Assembly: GCA_017520705.1 (NCBI GenBank)
Contig: JAFXFF010000032.1
Span: forward strand, 1 to 64,000
Reading direction: 5' to 3'
From: Clostridia bacterium
GTDB taxonomy: Bacteria; Bacillota; Clostridia; Oscillospirales; Acutalibacteraceae
DNA: 64,000 nt
Shown here: one piece after another, positions 23,587 to 32,830 of the stretch
Position numbering within the stretch: the first letter of the stretch is position 1
Layout: each line of letters starts with the position of its first letter
Translations under genes and position numbers: made by a program
The notes under the pieces: generated by a model
Told to the model about the DNA's origin: nothing
Database searches by the model: none
The model's input: only the letters and a program-made list of their open reading frames with translations

Positions 23587-24819
23587 ATGGAAAATAACGA
23601 TATTTTTGAGAAAGAGAACGTAACGGCGGGAGCAAACCCCAGCCCTACGGATCCGATCCAACCTGAGTGCGAGGATGTAGGAGCGATTCACGAATCGCCC
23701 GAAAATATCCCCGCGCCGGAGTGTAAGCCCCGCTACGTGGACCTCAATCGCGAAGAGTTTGTCGCTTTTCGGATGTTGACGGCGCGGCTGTTTGGACCTC
23801 TGCGTCAGCGCATCCCCACCCTGGTGGTGTCCGTCCTCTGCTTTCTGATGCTGGGGGGCTACGCCATCTTTGAGTGGTGGGCCAAGAATTGGTACGGCTA
23901 TCCCGATCCCGTATTGGTGGCGGGTGCCGTTCTGGTGCTCGTCCCGTCGCTGATCGTGTGCGTGTATATGCCCTATCACCTGCAGAAAAATGCCGAAAGG
24001 CAGTATGACCGCAGTGTGCAGGCGGGCATGGATTTTTGCGGCGAGCTGACGGTCTATCCCGATTGCATTGAAAAGGCGGGACAGACGGTTACCGCCTCCA
24101 TCCGCATCGACGATCGAATGCTGTTCATTGAGACCGCCGATATGATGGTGATCACCGCCCCGGGCAGCCCTGCTATCGTGCTGCCCGCCCGTTGCCTCAC
24201 TGTGGGGATGGCGGACACCGTGCGGCAGGCCATCGAGCGCCTGCCGATCCGCAACCGTAAGTTTTTGGGCCGAATACAACCTAAGGGCGAGATCGTCCCT
24301 CCCCCCGCGCCGATTCCAAAGCCGGAGGAATTGTGGGTGAACACCTTCACCTACACCGCCACGGAATACGCCACCGTGCTGCGGGGCATCATCCAGCAGC
24401 ATTTCTGGCGGATGGCGCCGCTGCTGGCGGTGGTGTCCGTGCTGGGTGCATTGGCCTTTGGCTACGACGGCGTGAGCGTGATTCCCTGTATCGGTTATTT
24501 CGTCGTGTTTATGGCGGTGCTGATTGTGTTTAATCTGGTTCTGCCGTTGAGACGCGTCAAAAATCAGGCGGAGGATCTGTCCGCCCACGATCTGACCATG
24601 CAGGTGCGCCTTGACACCATGGCCCTGCGTGTGAAGCTGCCCAAGGGCGGCGAAAACTGGGTGCTGTGGTGCGACGTGGACCACGTGTACGAGCGGGAAG
24701 ATTTTGTGGAGATCGTCCACAATAAGAACGCCTCCCTGTATATCCCCAAGCGTGTGATCGACGATTTAAAGGCTCTGGATGCCGTGATTAAACGGTGTAG
24801 AGGGGAACAGCAAGTATAA
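23587..24819 (+). CDS. membrane protein with two tandem YcxB-like modules
   Basis: 410-residue protein, not assigned to a pathway. A soluble N-terminus (about 60 residues) is followed by two similar units. Each has two transmembrane helices (first LVVSVLCFLMLGGYAIF and VLVAGAVLVLVPSLIVCVY; second APLLAVVSVLGALAF and FVVFMAVLIVFNLVL), then a soluble beta-rich YcxB-like domain (first ELTVYPDCIEKAG..., second MQVRLDTMALRVKL..., ending ASLYIPKRVID). The internal duplication is my reading from the repeated order of segments. It starts 2 nt after gyrB, so it should be co-expressed with it. Confidence 0.75.
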   Translation: MENNDIFEKENVTAGANPSPTDPIQPECEDVGAIHESPENIPAPECKPRYVDLNREEFVAFRMLTARLFGPLRQRIPTLVVSVLCFLMLGGYAIFEWWAKNWYGYPDPVLVAGAVLVLVPSLIVCVYMPYHLQKNAERQYDRSVQAGMDFCGELTVYPDCIEKAGQTVTASIRIDDRMLFIETADMMVITAPGSPAIVLPARCLTVGMADTVRQAIERLPIRNRKFLGRIQPKGEIVPPPAPIPKPEELWVNTFTYTATEYATVLRGIIQQHFWRMAPLLAVVSVLGALAFGYDGVSVIPCIGYFVVFMAVLIVFNLVLPLRRVKNQAEDLSAHDLTMQVRLDTMALRVKLPKGGENWVLWCDVDHVYEREDFVEIVHNKNASLYIPKRVIDDLKALDAVIKRCRGEQQV

Positions 24820-24871
24820 TTTAATTTAGTTTATACGATCAGTAGATATAAATAACTGAAATAGGGCGTAA

Positions 24872-25481
24872 TAGCCGTCGAAGACGGCGCGCCTCCCTTG
24901 TGTAAAGGGAGGTGTCAAAAATCTTTGATTTTTGACGGAGGGATTGTCGGAGTGGCTTTTAGATTGTACTTATCGTAATTCCGTTTGCCACTCCTTGAAT
25001 ATGGCTGTCGCCATATTCCTAAGAGCATTATCAACGGAGGAGTTGTTAATGGATCGCAAACACAATAAAAAGATCATCCCTTTTGCACAACAGTTACGCA
25101 AAAATATGACGAAAGAGGAACGACATCTTTGGTACGATTTTTTGAAATCATATCCCGTTAAATTTCTTCGTCAAAAAACCATCGGAAAATATATTGTAGA
25201 TTTTTATTGTGCCGAAGCACAGTTAGTGATTGAATTGGACGGTTCACAACATTTTTATGACGACAACATCGATAAAGATAATGAAAGAACCGCTTATTTA
25301 AAGCAATACGGATTGACAGTGATTCGAATACCGAATAATGAGGTGTTTACTCATTTTGATCGTGTATGTGAATACATCGATGGGATGGTGAAGAAATCTC
25401 TTTCTTCGACAATCCCTCCGTCACGGCTATCGCCGTGACGCCTCCCTTTACACAAGGGAGGCGCGCCGACTGCGTCGGCTA
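24872..25481. mobile_element. candidate mobile unit: DUF559 endonuclease gene between inverted palindromic-repeat halves
   Basis: Left end: terminal hairpin TAGCCGTC-GAA-GACGGC, CCTCCCTT-GTGT-AAAGGGAGG, variable hairpin TCAAAAATC-TTT-GATTTTTGA, then GACGGAGGGATTGTC. The right end is the inverted counterpart (terminal GCCGAC-GCA-GTCGGC when read inward; variable hairpin GTCACGGC/GCCGTGAC). Between them lies an AT-rich DUF559 gene whose last codons are part of the right end. Other copies in the window (20991, 59778) have the same ends with about 45 bp in place of the gene. It sits between the YcxB-like gene and gyrA. No classical transposase is present; mobility is inferred. Confidence 0.7.
25049..25438 (+). 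CDS. DUF559 (Vsr-like fold) endonuclease-like protein
   Basis: 129-residue DUF559 protein with a restriction-endonuclease/Vsr-like fold. Basic N-terminus with LRKNMTKEERHLWYDFLK, then FLRQKTIGKYIVDFYCAEAQLVIELDGSQH, which carries the expected catalytic Asp (VDF) and Glu/Asp (IELDG), then the GLTVIRIPNNEV strand. ATG 25049 has GGAGG upstream. The final residues (TIPPSRLSP) are encoded by the right repeat end, so gene and repeat are physically fused. The gene is strikingly AT-rich beside its GC-rich neighbours, which points to transfer. Its role, whether nicking, element mobility or host mismatch repair, is unknown. Confidence 0.85.
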   Translation: MDRKHNKKIIPFAQQLRKNMTKEERHLWYDFLKSYPVKFLRQKTIGKYIVDFYCAEAQLVIELDGSQHFYDDNIDKDNERTAYLKQYGLTVIRIPNNEVFTHFDRVCEYIDGMVKKSLSSTIPPSRLSP

Positions 25482-25534
25482 AATCATCCTACATTAGTTA
25501 CTTAACACCACAGTTGAAAGGTCAGGTGAGCAAT

Positions 25535-28060
25535 ATGGAGGAGCAACTGGTTCCCCAGGCGAAACTGATAGAAGTAGATTTGGATAAGGAGATGCGCAAG
25601 CGGTTTCTGGAATATTCCGTTTCCGTGTTGGTGGCCCGCGCCCTGCCGGACGTCCGTGACGGTCTGAAGCCCGTCCACCGCCGCATTCTCTATACGATGC
25701 ACGAGGATGGCTTCACCCCCGATAAGGCACACCGTAAGTGCGCCACCACCGTCGGTGACGTGCTGGGTCACTATCACCCCCACGGCGACGCCTCCGTGTA
25801 CGACGCCCTGGTGCGTATGGCGCAGGATTTTTCTCTGCGCTATCCCCTCATCGACGGCCACGGTAACTTCGGTTCGATCGACGGCGACCCCGCCGCCGCC
25901 TACCGTTATACCGAGGCCAGAATGAGCAAGATGTCCTTGGATATGCTGGCGGACATCGAAAAGGAGACGGTGGATTTCGTCCCCAACTTTGACGATACCA
26001 CCAAGGAGCCTGTGGTGCTGCCCAGCCGCTTCCCCAACCTGCTGCTCAACGGCTCCTCCGGTATTGCGGTGGGTATGGCCACCAACATCCCCCCTCACAA
26101 CCTGTGTGAGGTGGTGGATGCCATCTGCTATCTGATCGACAATCCCGATGCGGAACTGGTGGATCTGATGGAATATATCAAGGGTCCCGATTTCCCCACC
26201 GGCGGTATCATCATGGGTCGTGCGGGTATCCGCGCCGCCTATGCCACCGGCCGCGGCCGTATGACCGTCCGTGCCCGCGCCGAGATCGAGGAGGAGCACA
26301 ACCGCAACCGCATCGTCATCTCCGAGATCCCCTATATGGTCAATAAGAAAAATCTGGTAGCCTCCATCATTGAACTGGCAGACGAAAAGCGCATCGAAGG
26401 CATCGCCGACGTGGTGGACCATTCCTCTATGGAGGGTATGCGTGTTGTCATCGAGCTCAAGCGGGACGCCGTGCCCCAGGTGGTGCTCAACCAGCTGTAC
26501 GCCTACACCCAGATGCAGGTGACCTTCGGCGCTATTATGCTGGCCTTGGTGGATGGTGTGCCCCGTGTGCTGACCCTCAAGGAGATGCTGGAGCAGTACG
26601 TGAAATTCCAGATGGAGGTCATCACCCGCCGCACCATCTTCGATCTGCGCAAGGCGAAGGATCGCGCCCACATTTTCGAGGCGCTGAAGACCGCCAGCGA
26701 CTTTATCGACGAGGTTATTGCCCTCATCCGTGCTTCTAAGGATAAAAATACCGCCAAAGAGCGCTTAATGGAGCGCTTCTCCTTTGACGAGGTGCAGGCG
26801 GATGCCATCGTCAAGATGCAACTGGGTCAGTTGAGCGGTCTGGAGCGCCAGAAGATCGAGGACGAACTGGGCGCTCTGCTGATGAAGATTGCGGAATACG
26901 AGGGTATCCTCGCCGACGAGAGCAAGGTGAAAGCCATCGTCAAGGACGAGTGCCTGAAGATGCGGGATAAGTACGGCGACGAGCGCCGTACCGAGATCTC
27001 CATTGTCTCCGGTGAGGTGGACATCGAGGATCTGATTCCCGAGGAGCAGTGCGTGCTCACCCTCACCAATATGGGCTATATCAAGCGCCAGGCGGTGGAC
27101 GTCTATTCCGCCCAGCGCCGCGGCGGTCGCGGTATCACGGGTATGACCACCCGCGACGAGGACGTGACCAAGCAGATGTTCATCTGCTCCAGCCACGATT
27201 ACGTGATGTTCTTCACCAGTCTGGGCCGCGTCTATCGCCTCAAGTGCTTTGAGGTGCCGGAGGGCAGCCGCCAGTCCAAGGGTATGAACATTGTTAACCT
27301 GCTGCCTCTGCTGCCCGACGAGAAGATCTCCGCTATGATCCGTTTGGAGGATCAGACCGAGGGTCAGTATCTGTGTATGATCACCAAGGGCGGTATTATT
27401 AAGCGTACCCGCCTGGATGCCTACGCCAACGTGCGTAAGAGCGGTCTGATCGCCATCGACTTGGACGAGGGCGACGAGCTGGTGCGTGTGCTCACCACCG
27501 ACGGCACCCGCCAGCTGCTGGTGGCCACCAAAAAGGGTATGGCCATCCGCTTTGACGAGAACGATGCCCGCGTCATCGGTCGTACCGCCCGCGGCGTGAA
27601 GGCGCTGAATCTGGCCGATGGCGACCAAGTGGTGGGTATGGAGCCTGTGGACGACGAGCATCTGCTGCTCACCGTCACCGAGACGGGTTACGGTCGACTG
27701 AGCCGCTTCGATTCCTATCGTTGTCAGTCCCGTGGTGGTAAGGGTCTGACCAATTACCACACCGAGAAATACGGCGACGTGGTCGGCATTATGACGGTGG
27801 ACGCCGAGGGCGAGGATCTGATCCTCATTTCCAGTGGTGGTATCATTATTCGTATGGCGATGGACGAAATTCGTCTGTGCAGCCGTACCTCCAAGGGTGT
27901 CCGCGTCATGCGTGTGCCGGAGGGCACCGCCATCGTGTCCATCGCCAAGGCGGAGCACGACGAGGCGGAGGTCAATTCCCACGCCGAGGAGACCGAGGGC
28001 GCCGACGAGGGCGCCGAGGACGAGGTGGAGGAGACCACCGAGGCTCCCACTGAGGTGTAA
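25535..28060 (+). CDS. gyrA: DNA gyrase subunit A
   Basis: 841-residue gyrase cleavage/rejoining subunit. The N-terminal winged-helix domain contains the quinolone-resistance region and the active-site Tyr in [11 protein letters not shown] (about residue 120). The C-terminal beta-pinwheel begins with the GyrA box [12 protein letters not shown] (about residue 528), whose core QRRGGRG distinguishes gyrase from topoisomerase IV. An acidic tail ([19 protein letters not shown]) ends the protein. The ATG at 25535 follows AGGTGAG; an in-frame TTG seven codons upstream is possible but less likely. It is separated from gyrB by two inserted genes. Confidence 0.97.
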   Translation: MEEQLVPQAKLIEVDLDKEMRKRFLEYSVSVLVARALPDVRDGLKPVHRRILYTMHEDGFTPDKAHRKCATTVGDVLGHYHPHGDASVYDALVRMAQDFSLRYPLIDGHGNFGSIDGDPAAAYRYTEARMSKMSLDMLADIEKETVDFVPNFDDTTKEPVVLPSRFPNLLLNGSSGIAVGMATNIPPHNLCEVVDAICYLIDNPDAELVDLMEYIKGPDFPTGGIIMGRAGIRAAYATGRGRMTVRARAEIEEEHNRNRIVISEIPYMVNKKNLVASIIELADEKRIEGIADVVDHSSMEGMRVVIELKRDAVPQVVLNQLYAYTQMQVTFGAIMLALVDGVPRVLTLKEMLEQYVKFQMEVITRRTIFDLRKAKDRAHIFEALKTASDFIDEVIALIRASKDKNTAKERLMERFSFDEVQADAIVKMQLGQLSGLERQKIEDELGALLMKIAEYEGILADESKVKAIVKDECLKMRDKYGDERRTEISIVSGEVDIEDLIPEEQCVLTLTNMGYIKRQAVDVYSAQRRGGRGITGMTTRDEDVTKQMFICSSHDYVMFFTSLGRVYRLKCFEVPEGSRQSKGMNIVNLLPLLPDEKISAMIRLEDQTEGQYLCMITKGGIIKRTRLDAYANVRKSGLIAIDLDEGDELVRVLTTDGTRQLLVATKKGMAIRFDENDARVIGRTARGVKALNLADGDQVVGMEPVDDEHLLLTVTETGYGRLSRFDSYRCQSRGGKGLTNYHTEKYGDVVGIMTVDAEGEDLILISSGGIIIRMAMDEIRLCSRTSKGVRVMRVPEGTAIVSIAKAEHDEAEVNSHAEETEGADEGAEDEVEETTEAPTEV

Positions 28061-28082
28061 AACCTAACGGAAATGTATGAAA

Positions 28083-28114
28083 AACTGACCGAACAGTTTT
28101 GTTCGGTCAGTTTT
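28083..28114 (+). terminator. gyrA terminator
   Basis: 12-bp stem AACTGACCGAAC/GTTCGGTCAGTT followed by TT, 22 bp after the gyrA stop. Confidence 0.85.
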
Positions 28115-28654
28115 CCGCCTTTTGGCGATGAATTTGGCGGTGGGTCAGCGGTGGCTTTACCATCTTTTTTTGGTGACAAAAACCACCCAAAATCACCCCA
28201 AAAATTAAGTACAGTTGACCCCATATTTCCACCTACGAACAAACGGTCGAAAAACGGCGAAAACCCAGTAAAATCAAGGGTTTGCGGCAGTTTTTCTGTG
28301 GAAAAGACCGTTGAAAATGTGAAAAGTTGACACCCTTTTTCCCCATTTTTTGGGGGTAAAAAGGGGTAACTTCCCCCATTTTCCACCGAGGATGGGTAAA
28401 ACTACGGTGGAAAAGTGAACAAAACGGTGGAAAACCCATAAAATGGGCCAATTTTCCCCAAAAAGTGGCAAATCGTGTTTTTTTCGCACTTTTTACGTGA
28501 AATTTTACTGGATTTTTATAAATTTTCTGCATATTTTGCCCCGAAAAAGCGGGGGCTTGACATGGGGTGTTTCCCGAGGGTAAACGGGGAGCGGAGCGCA
28601 GAGTTTCGCCGCCCCATTCCTCATTTCTCATTACACCAACAAGGAGGGATTTCC
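28115..28654. other. gyrA-mnmG gap with DnaA-box-like motifs
   Basis: 540 bp, non-coding and AT-rich. One TTTTCCACA (minus strand, 28298-28306; fits TTWTNCACA) and three TTTTCCACC near-matches (28379-28387, 28406-28414, 28426-28434) lie within 140 bp. Long runs of T, C and G and the stretch TTTTTATAAATTTTC (about 28514) follow. A heptamer repeat (28610-28635) precedes the mnmG ribosome-binding site. Candidate secondary origin or DnaA-binding region; see findings. Confidence 0.45.
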
Positions 28655-30544
28655 ATGCTGTTTTTCGATGGTGCCTATGATGTAGCTGTCATCGGCGCCG
28701 GTCACGCCGGCATCGAGGCGGGTCTGGCCGCCGCTCGGCTGGGTTGCAAGACCGCCGTGTTCACCATCAATATGGACTGGGTGGGCAATATGCCCTGCAA
28801 TCCCTCCATCGGCGGCACGGCGAAGGGCCATCTCGTCCGCGAGATCGACGCGCTGGGCGGCGAGATGGGCAAGGCGGCGGACGCCACCTTCCTGCAAAGC
28901 CGTATGCTCAACCGCGGCAAAGGCCCTGCGGTCCATTCCCTGCGCGCCCAGATTGACCGCCGCGACTATTCCGCCTATATGAAAGCGGTTCTGGAAAAAA
29001 CCGACAACCTGGATTTGAGACAGGGAGAAATTGTGTCCATCGAGAGGGGAGAGAGTGGGGATTTCCTGCTCACCACCCGTTTGGAGGCGCAATATTCCGC
29101 CAAAGCGGTGATCCTCGCCACCGGCACCTTCCTGCGGGGTCGGATTTTCGTGGGCGACGTGTCCTATGAGGGCGGCCCCGACGGCATGTTTGCCGCCACC
29201 GCCCTGACCGACAGCCTGCTGAAACTGGGTATCGCCACCCGCCGCTTTAAGACGGGCACCCCTGCCCGCGTCAACCGTAGAAGCATTGATTTTACGAATC
29301 TGGAACAGCAGGACGGCGAAGAGCCGGTGGTGCCCTTCTCCTTCGAGACCACCGAGCCCCTGCACAACACTCTGCCCTGCCATATTACTTGGACGGGGGC
29401 AGAAACCAAAGCGGTGATACTGGAAAATCTCCACCGCTCGCCCCTCTACGGCGGCAAGATCGAGGGCGTTGGCCCGCGGTATTGCCCCAGCTTTGAGGAT
29501 AAGGTGGTGCGGTTCGCCGACAAGGAGCGCCATCAGGTGTTTATCGAGCCCTGCGGCAAAAACACCGACGAAATGTACCTGCAAGGACTGTCCTCCAGCC
29601 TGCCGGTGGACGTGCAGATGCAGTTTTTGCGCACCATCCCCGGTCTGGAGCAGGTGCAGGTGATGCGTCCTGCCTACGCCATCGAGTACGATTGCATCGA
29701 CCCCCTGCAGTTGGGGATGACGCTGGAATTTATCGATATCCCCGGTCTGTACGGTGCGGGGCAGTTCAACGGCTCCTCCGGCTATGAGGAGGCCGCCGCC
29801 CAAGGCCTGGTGGCCGGTGTCAACGCCGCCTTGAAGATTCAGGGCAAGGAGCCGATGATCCTCGACCGCGCGTCCAGTTACATCGGTACGCTGATCGACG
29901 ATCTGACCACCAAGGGGTGCACCGACCCCTATCGTATGATGACCAGCCGCAGCGAGTACCGCCTCGTCCTGCGGCAGGATAACGCCGATCGCCGCCTGAC
30001 CCCCATCGGCAGACGAGTTGGTTTGGTAGACGATGTGAGATGGAGCCGATTCGAAACGCGGCAGGCGGCGTTGGCCGCTGAGCGCAAGCGGCTGGAGAGC
30101 GTGGGAGTAGCCCCCTCGGAACAGCTCAATGCGATCCTCGCCGCCTGCGGCACCAGCCCTGTCACCGACGGCGCGAAAATGATGGATCTCCTCCGCCGTC
30201 CGCAGGTGAGCTATGGGGCGCTGGCACCCATCGACCCCACCCGTCCCGACATCGACCCCGTGGTGGCGGAGCAGTTGGAGGTGGAGGTCAAATACGAGGG
30301 CTACATCCGCCGCGAGCAGGCGCAGATCGAGGAGATGCGGCGACTGGAGAGCCGCCTGCTTCCCCCCGACACCCCCTATGACACCATCCACGGCCTACGA
30401 AAAGAGGCGCAGGAAAAATTATCTCGCATCCGCCCCCGCAGCATCGGTCAGGCCGCCCGCATCAGCGGCGTCAGCCCCGCGGACGTGTCGGTACTCATTG
30501 TTTGGAGTCAAAGTAACCCCCAAAGAGGTGACGGAAATGTATGA
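28655..30544 (+). CDS. mnmG: tRNA uridine-5-carboxymethylaminomethyl modification enzyme MnmG (GidA)
   Basis: 629-residue FAD enzyme that, with MnmE, modifies the wobble uridine of several tRNAs. FAD-binding [21 protein letters not shown] at the N-terminus (about residue 8), [10 protein letters not shown], the second dinucleotide motif [21 protein letters not shown] (about residue 365), and the C-terminal helical tRNA-binding domain with [18 protein letters not shown] 28655 follows AAGGAGGGA. mnmE is not in the window. rsmG overlaps its end by 8 nt. Confidence 0.97.
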   Translation: MLFFDGAYDVAVIGAGHAGIEAGLAAARLGCKTAVFTINMDWVGNMPCNPSIGGTAKGHLVREIDALGGEMGKAADATFLQSRMLNRGKGPAVHSLRAQIDRRDYSAYMKAVLEKTDNLDLRQGEIVSIERGESGDFLLTTRLEAQYSAKAVILATGTFLRGRIFVGDVSYEGGPDGMFAATALTDSLLKLGIATRRFKTGTPARVNRRSIDFTNLEQQDGEEPVVPFSFETTEPLHNTLPCHITWTGAETKAVILENLHRSPLYGGKIEGVGPRYCPSFEDKVVRFADKERHQVFIEPCGKNTDEMYLQGLSSSLPVDVQMQFLRTIPGLEQVQVMRPAYAIEYDCIDPLQLGMTLEFIDIPGLYGAGQFNGSSGYEEAAAQGLVAGVNAALKIQGKEPMILDRASSYIGTLIDDLTTKGCTDPYRMMTSRSEYRLVLRQDNADRRLTPIGRRVGLVDDVRWSRFETRQAALAAERKRLESVGVAPSEQLNAILAACGTSPVTDGAKMMDLLRRPQVSYGALAPIDPTRPDIDPVVAEQLEVEVKYEGYIRREQAQIEEMRRLESRLLPPDTPYDTIHGLRKEAQEKLSRIRPRSIGQAARISGVSPADVSVLIVWSQSNPQRGDGNV

Positions 30545-31265
30545 CAAGGATCTATTCGCCCGCGTGGGCAGCCAATACGGTGTAGAGGTCGGCGGCGAGA
30601 CGCTTGAAAAACTGGATATATACGCCCGCCTGTTGGTGGAGTGGAATGAGAAAATGAACCTCACCGCCATCACCGACCCTGTTGGCATCGCGGTGAAGCA
30701 TTTCGCCGACAGCCTGACGGCGGCGCCGTTGCTGCCCGAGGGTGCCTTCTCCCTCATCGACGTGGGCACGGGTGCGGGTTTTCCCGGTGTGCCGCTGGCG
30801 CTGTACCGCCCCGACTGCAAGCTGACCCTGCTGGACAGCCTCAATAAGCGGCTGACTTTCCTCGAAACCGTCTGCCGTGAGGTGGGCCTGCCGGTCACCC
30901 TCATCCACGCTCGCGCGGAGGAGGGGGGACAGAACCCCGACCTGCGGGAACGGTACGATGTGGCCTGCGCCCGTGCGGTGGCGGCGTTGCCGACCCTCAG
31001 CGAGTATTGCCTGCCCTTTGTCAAGGTAGGCGGTCGCTTCATCGCCCTCAAGGGCCCCGACGCCGACCGCGAGCTGGAGGATGCCCGCCGCGGCGTGGGT
31101 GTGCTGGGCGGCAAGGTGGTGGGAATCACCGCGCTGACCATTCCCTCGGCTCCCATTGAGGGGGTCGAGCCGATGGAACGGCGTTTGGTGTGCATCGAGA
31201 AAATTAAGCACACCCCTGCTACCTATCCCCGTCACGGCTCAAAAATCAAGAAAAACCCGCTATAA
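30537..31265 (+). CDS. rsmG: 16S rRNA (guanine527-N7)-methyltransferase
   Basis: 242-residue SAM methyltransferase (GidB/RsmG). N-terminal [21 protein letters not shown]-binding motif [15 protein letters not shown] (about residue 80), [15 protein letters not shown], and [14 protein letters not shown]. The ATG at 30537 overlaps the mnmG stop; AAAGAGGTG precedes it. Classical mnmG-rsmG pair upstream of the chromosome-partitioning genes. Confidence 0.96.
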   Translation: MYDKDLFARVGSQYGVEVGGETLEKLDIYARLLVEWNEKMNLTAITDPVGIAVKHFADSLTAAPLLPEGAFSLIDVGTGAGFPGVPLALYRPDCKLTLLDSLNKRLTFLETVCREVGLPVTLIHARAEEGGQNPDLRERYDVACARAVAALPTLSEYCLPFVKVGGRFIALKGPDADRELEDARRGVGVLGGKVVGITALTIPSAPIEGVEPMERRLVCIEKIKHTPATYPRHGSKIKKNPL

Positions 31266-31284
31266 TCCGTCAAATATAACAACC

Positions 31285-31320
31285 ATCACCGTAATTTCTG
31301 CGAATTACGGTGATTTTCTT
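31285..31320 (+). terminator. rsmG terminator
   Basis: Stem ATCACCGTAATT/AATTACGGTGAT followed by TTTCTTTTG. Confidence 0.88.
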
Positions 31321-31424
31321 TTGTTTTCTCCGTTTTACGATAGCAAAATTGGTTGTTTCCCGACATCGAGAAGCGACAGCGTTTGCGGTGGTGGCGTGGT
31401 AGGATAGGAGTAGGAGGCTGTTCG

Positions 31425-31440
31425 TGTTTCACGTGAAACA
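31425..31440. promoter_or_regulatory. parS site 1
   Basis: Perfect 16-bp palindrome TGTTTCACGTGAAACA, the consensus ParB-binding centromere site, between rsmG and the noc-like gene. Confidence 0.95.
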
Positions 31441-31441
31441 C

Positions 31442-31530
31442 CGGGCGCTCCGACCTTGTACAGACCGCGAACAAGTGGGCGCCCTTACGAGAATGTCGCT
31501 GACGCTCCATTCTCCCAAACAACTGCTCTG
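31442..31530. repeat. degenerate copy of hairpin-rich repeat family 2
   Basis: Retains CCGGGCGCTC, AGACCGC, GTGGGCGCCC, the GAGAATG/CATTCTC hairpin and an AACAACTGC tail corresponding to CACAAGTGC of the copies at 8188 and 9063. Followed by a GTAGGGGGCGGCGCC repeat (about 31565). Confidence 0.55.
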
Positions 31531-31671
31531 TAATTAGAGTTTCTCACTAACCCCAATTGAACCTGTAGGGGGCGGCGCCCTCGACGCCCCATTTAAAGGG
31601 GATGATGTGGAGAAATAAACCTTATGTGGTTGGTACATTCCTCATTTCTTATTCAACGAAAGGGTGATTCT

Positions 31672-32487
31672 ATGAAAAAATCCCACAAAAAAGGCAAATA
31701 TCCTGAAAAAGGGGCGGTTTTGCTGATTCCTATCGCCGACATTCGCCCTAATCCATCCCAGCCGCGGCGGGATTTTCCGCTGGACAGCCTGATGGAGCTG
31801 GCCCAGAGCATCAGCGAAAACGGCATTCTCCAGCCGCTCACCATCTCCATGGAGGGCGGCGAGCCAACTCTGATCGCGGGGGAGAGGCGGCTGCGCGCCG
31901 CCCGTATCGCAGGACTGCGGGAGGTCCCCTGCGTGCAGGTGCAGGCGGAGGCCCGTCAGCGGCAGGTGCTCACCCTGATCGAAAACCTCCAGCGGCAGGA
32001 TATGAACTGCTTTGAGGAGGCGCAGGGCATCCGCCACCTCATCGACAGCTTTGAATTGACTCAGTGCGAGGCGGCGCACCAGCTTGGGATGAGCCAATCC
32101 GCCGTCGCCAACAAGCTGCGGCTGCTCCGCCTGCCGGAGGATGAGCGCCGCGCCCTCATCGAGGGCGGCTTCGGGGAGCGTCACGCCCGCGCCCTGCTCC
32201 GCCTGACGGATCGCACCCGCCGTCTGCAGGTGATGGAGAAAATGGTGGCGGACAAGCTAACGGTGGCCCAAACCGAGCGTCTGGTGGAGGAGATACTGGC
32301 GGGACGGGTGCGCCGCAAGCCTTCCAAGCCCCTTATTCGGGATGTGCGGGTGTTTTTTAACACCGTCAACCATGCTCTGTCCATTATGCGCCGCGGCGGC
32401 ATCCCCGCCGAGAGCACCCAGCGGGAAGAGGGTGACTACATCGAATACGTGGTGCGTATCCCCAAGCAAGCAGCAAGTAGGGGGTAG
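31672..32487 (+). CDS. noc: ParB/Noc-family DNA-binding protein (Noc-like)
   Basis: 271-residue ParB-family CTP switch protein. The ParB N-terminal domain carries IRPNPSQPRRDF and the CTP-binding GERRLRAARIAG; the central helix-turn-helix is LTQCEAAHQLGMSQSAVANKLRLL. It lies directly after rsmG, where Firmicutes carry noc, and a separate parA-parB pair follows, so I call this the nucleoid-occlusion paralogue. Noc normally binds a variant site (NBS), and none was searched exhaustively. The basic N-terminus (MKKSHKKGKYPEKG) could serve as Noc's membrane-targeting segment, but this is not clear. Confidence 0.85.
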   Translation: MKKSHKKGKYPEKGAVLLIPIADIRPNPSQPRRDFPLDSLMELAQSISENGILQPLTISMEGGEPTLIAGERRLRAARIAGLREVPCVQVQAEARQRQVLTLIENLQRQDMNCFEEAQGIRHLIDSFELTQCEAAHQLGMSQSAVANKLRLLRLPEDERRALIEGGFGERHARALLRLTDRTRRLQVMEKMVADKLTVAQTERLVEEILAGRVRRKPSKPLIRDVRVFFNTVNHALSIMRRGGIPAESTQREEGDYIEYVVRIPKQAASRG

Positions 32488-32561
32488 GAGTTAGGAATGA
32501 AGAATGAGGAATGTGACAAGGTGGGATTGCGCCTGTAGGGGCGAATTCTATATCCGCCCGC

Positions 32562-32577
32562 TGTTTCACGTGAAACA
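32562..32577. promoter_or_regulatory. parS site 2
   Basis: Perfect TGTTTCACGTGAAACA between the noc-like gene and the tRNA. Confidence 0.95.
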
Positions 32578-32583
32578 TACAAA

Positions 32584-32617
32584 AAGAGAGCAAGTCTGTG
32601 ACTTGCTCTCTTTTTTT
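32584..32617. terminator. bidirectional terminator between noc and tRNA-Arg
   Basis: Stem AGAGAGCAAGT/ACTTGCTCTCT with CTGTG loop, T8 on the plus side and T5 on the minus side, serving both converging transcripts. Confidence 0.9.
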
Positions 32618-32692
32618 TGGCACCCTCTGCGAGAATCGAACTCACAACTGCCCCTTAGGAGGGGGCTGTTATATCCATTTAACTAAGAGGGC
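32618..32692 (-). tRNA. tRNA-Arg (anticodon CCU)
   Basis: 75-nt cloverleaf read on the minus strand: acceptor GCCCTCT/AGAGGGT, anticodon stem GCCCC/GGGGC around loop CTCCTAA (anticodon CCT, decoding AGG), T loop GTTCGATTC, and an encoded CCA end at 32618. The first acceptor pair is G-U. It lies antisense within the otherwise plus-strand partition region. Confidence 0.93.
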
Positions 32693-32756
32693 ATATTTCT
32701 ATAATAGTTTACCCACATTTTATGCGTTTGTCAATGGGGGAATGCGCGTATTCCCA

Positions 32757-32786
32757 TTGACAATTGCCTATAAAAAAGGATATAAT
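32757..32786 (+). promoter_or_regulatory. promoter of the uracil permease gene
   Basis: TTGACA (32757-32762), 18-bp spacer, TATAAT (32781-32786): a near-consensus sigma-A promoter. Confidence 0.88.
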
Positions 32787-32830
32787 ACCTCTTGATATGG
32801 GTGGCAGACACCCGAAAAAGGAGGCACATT

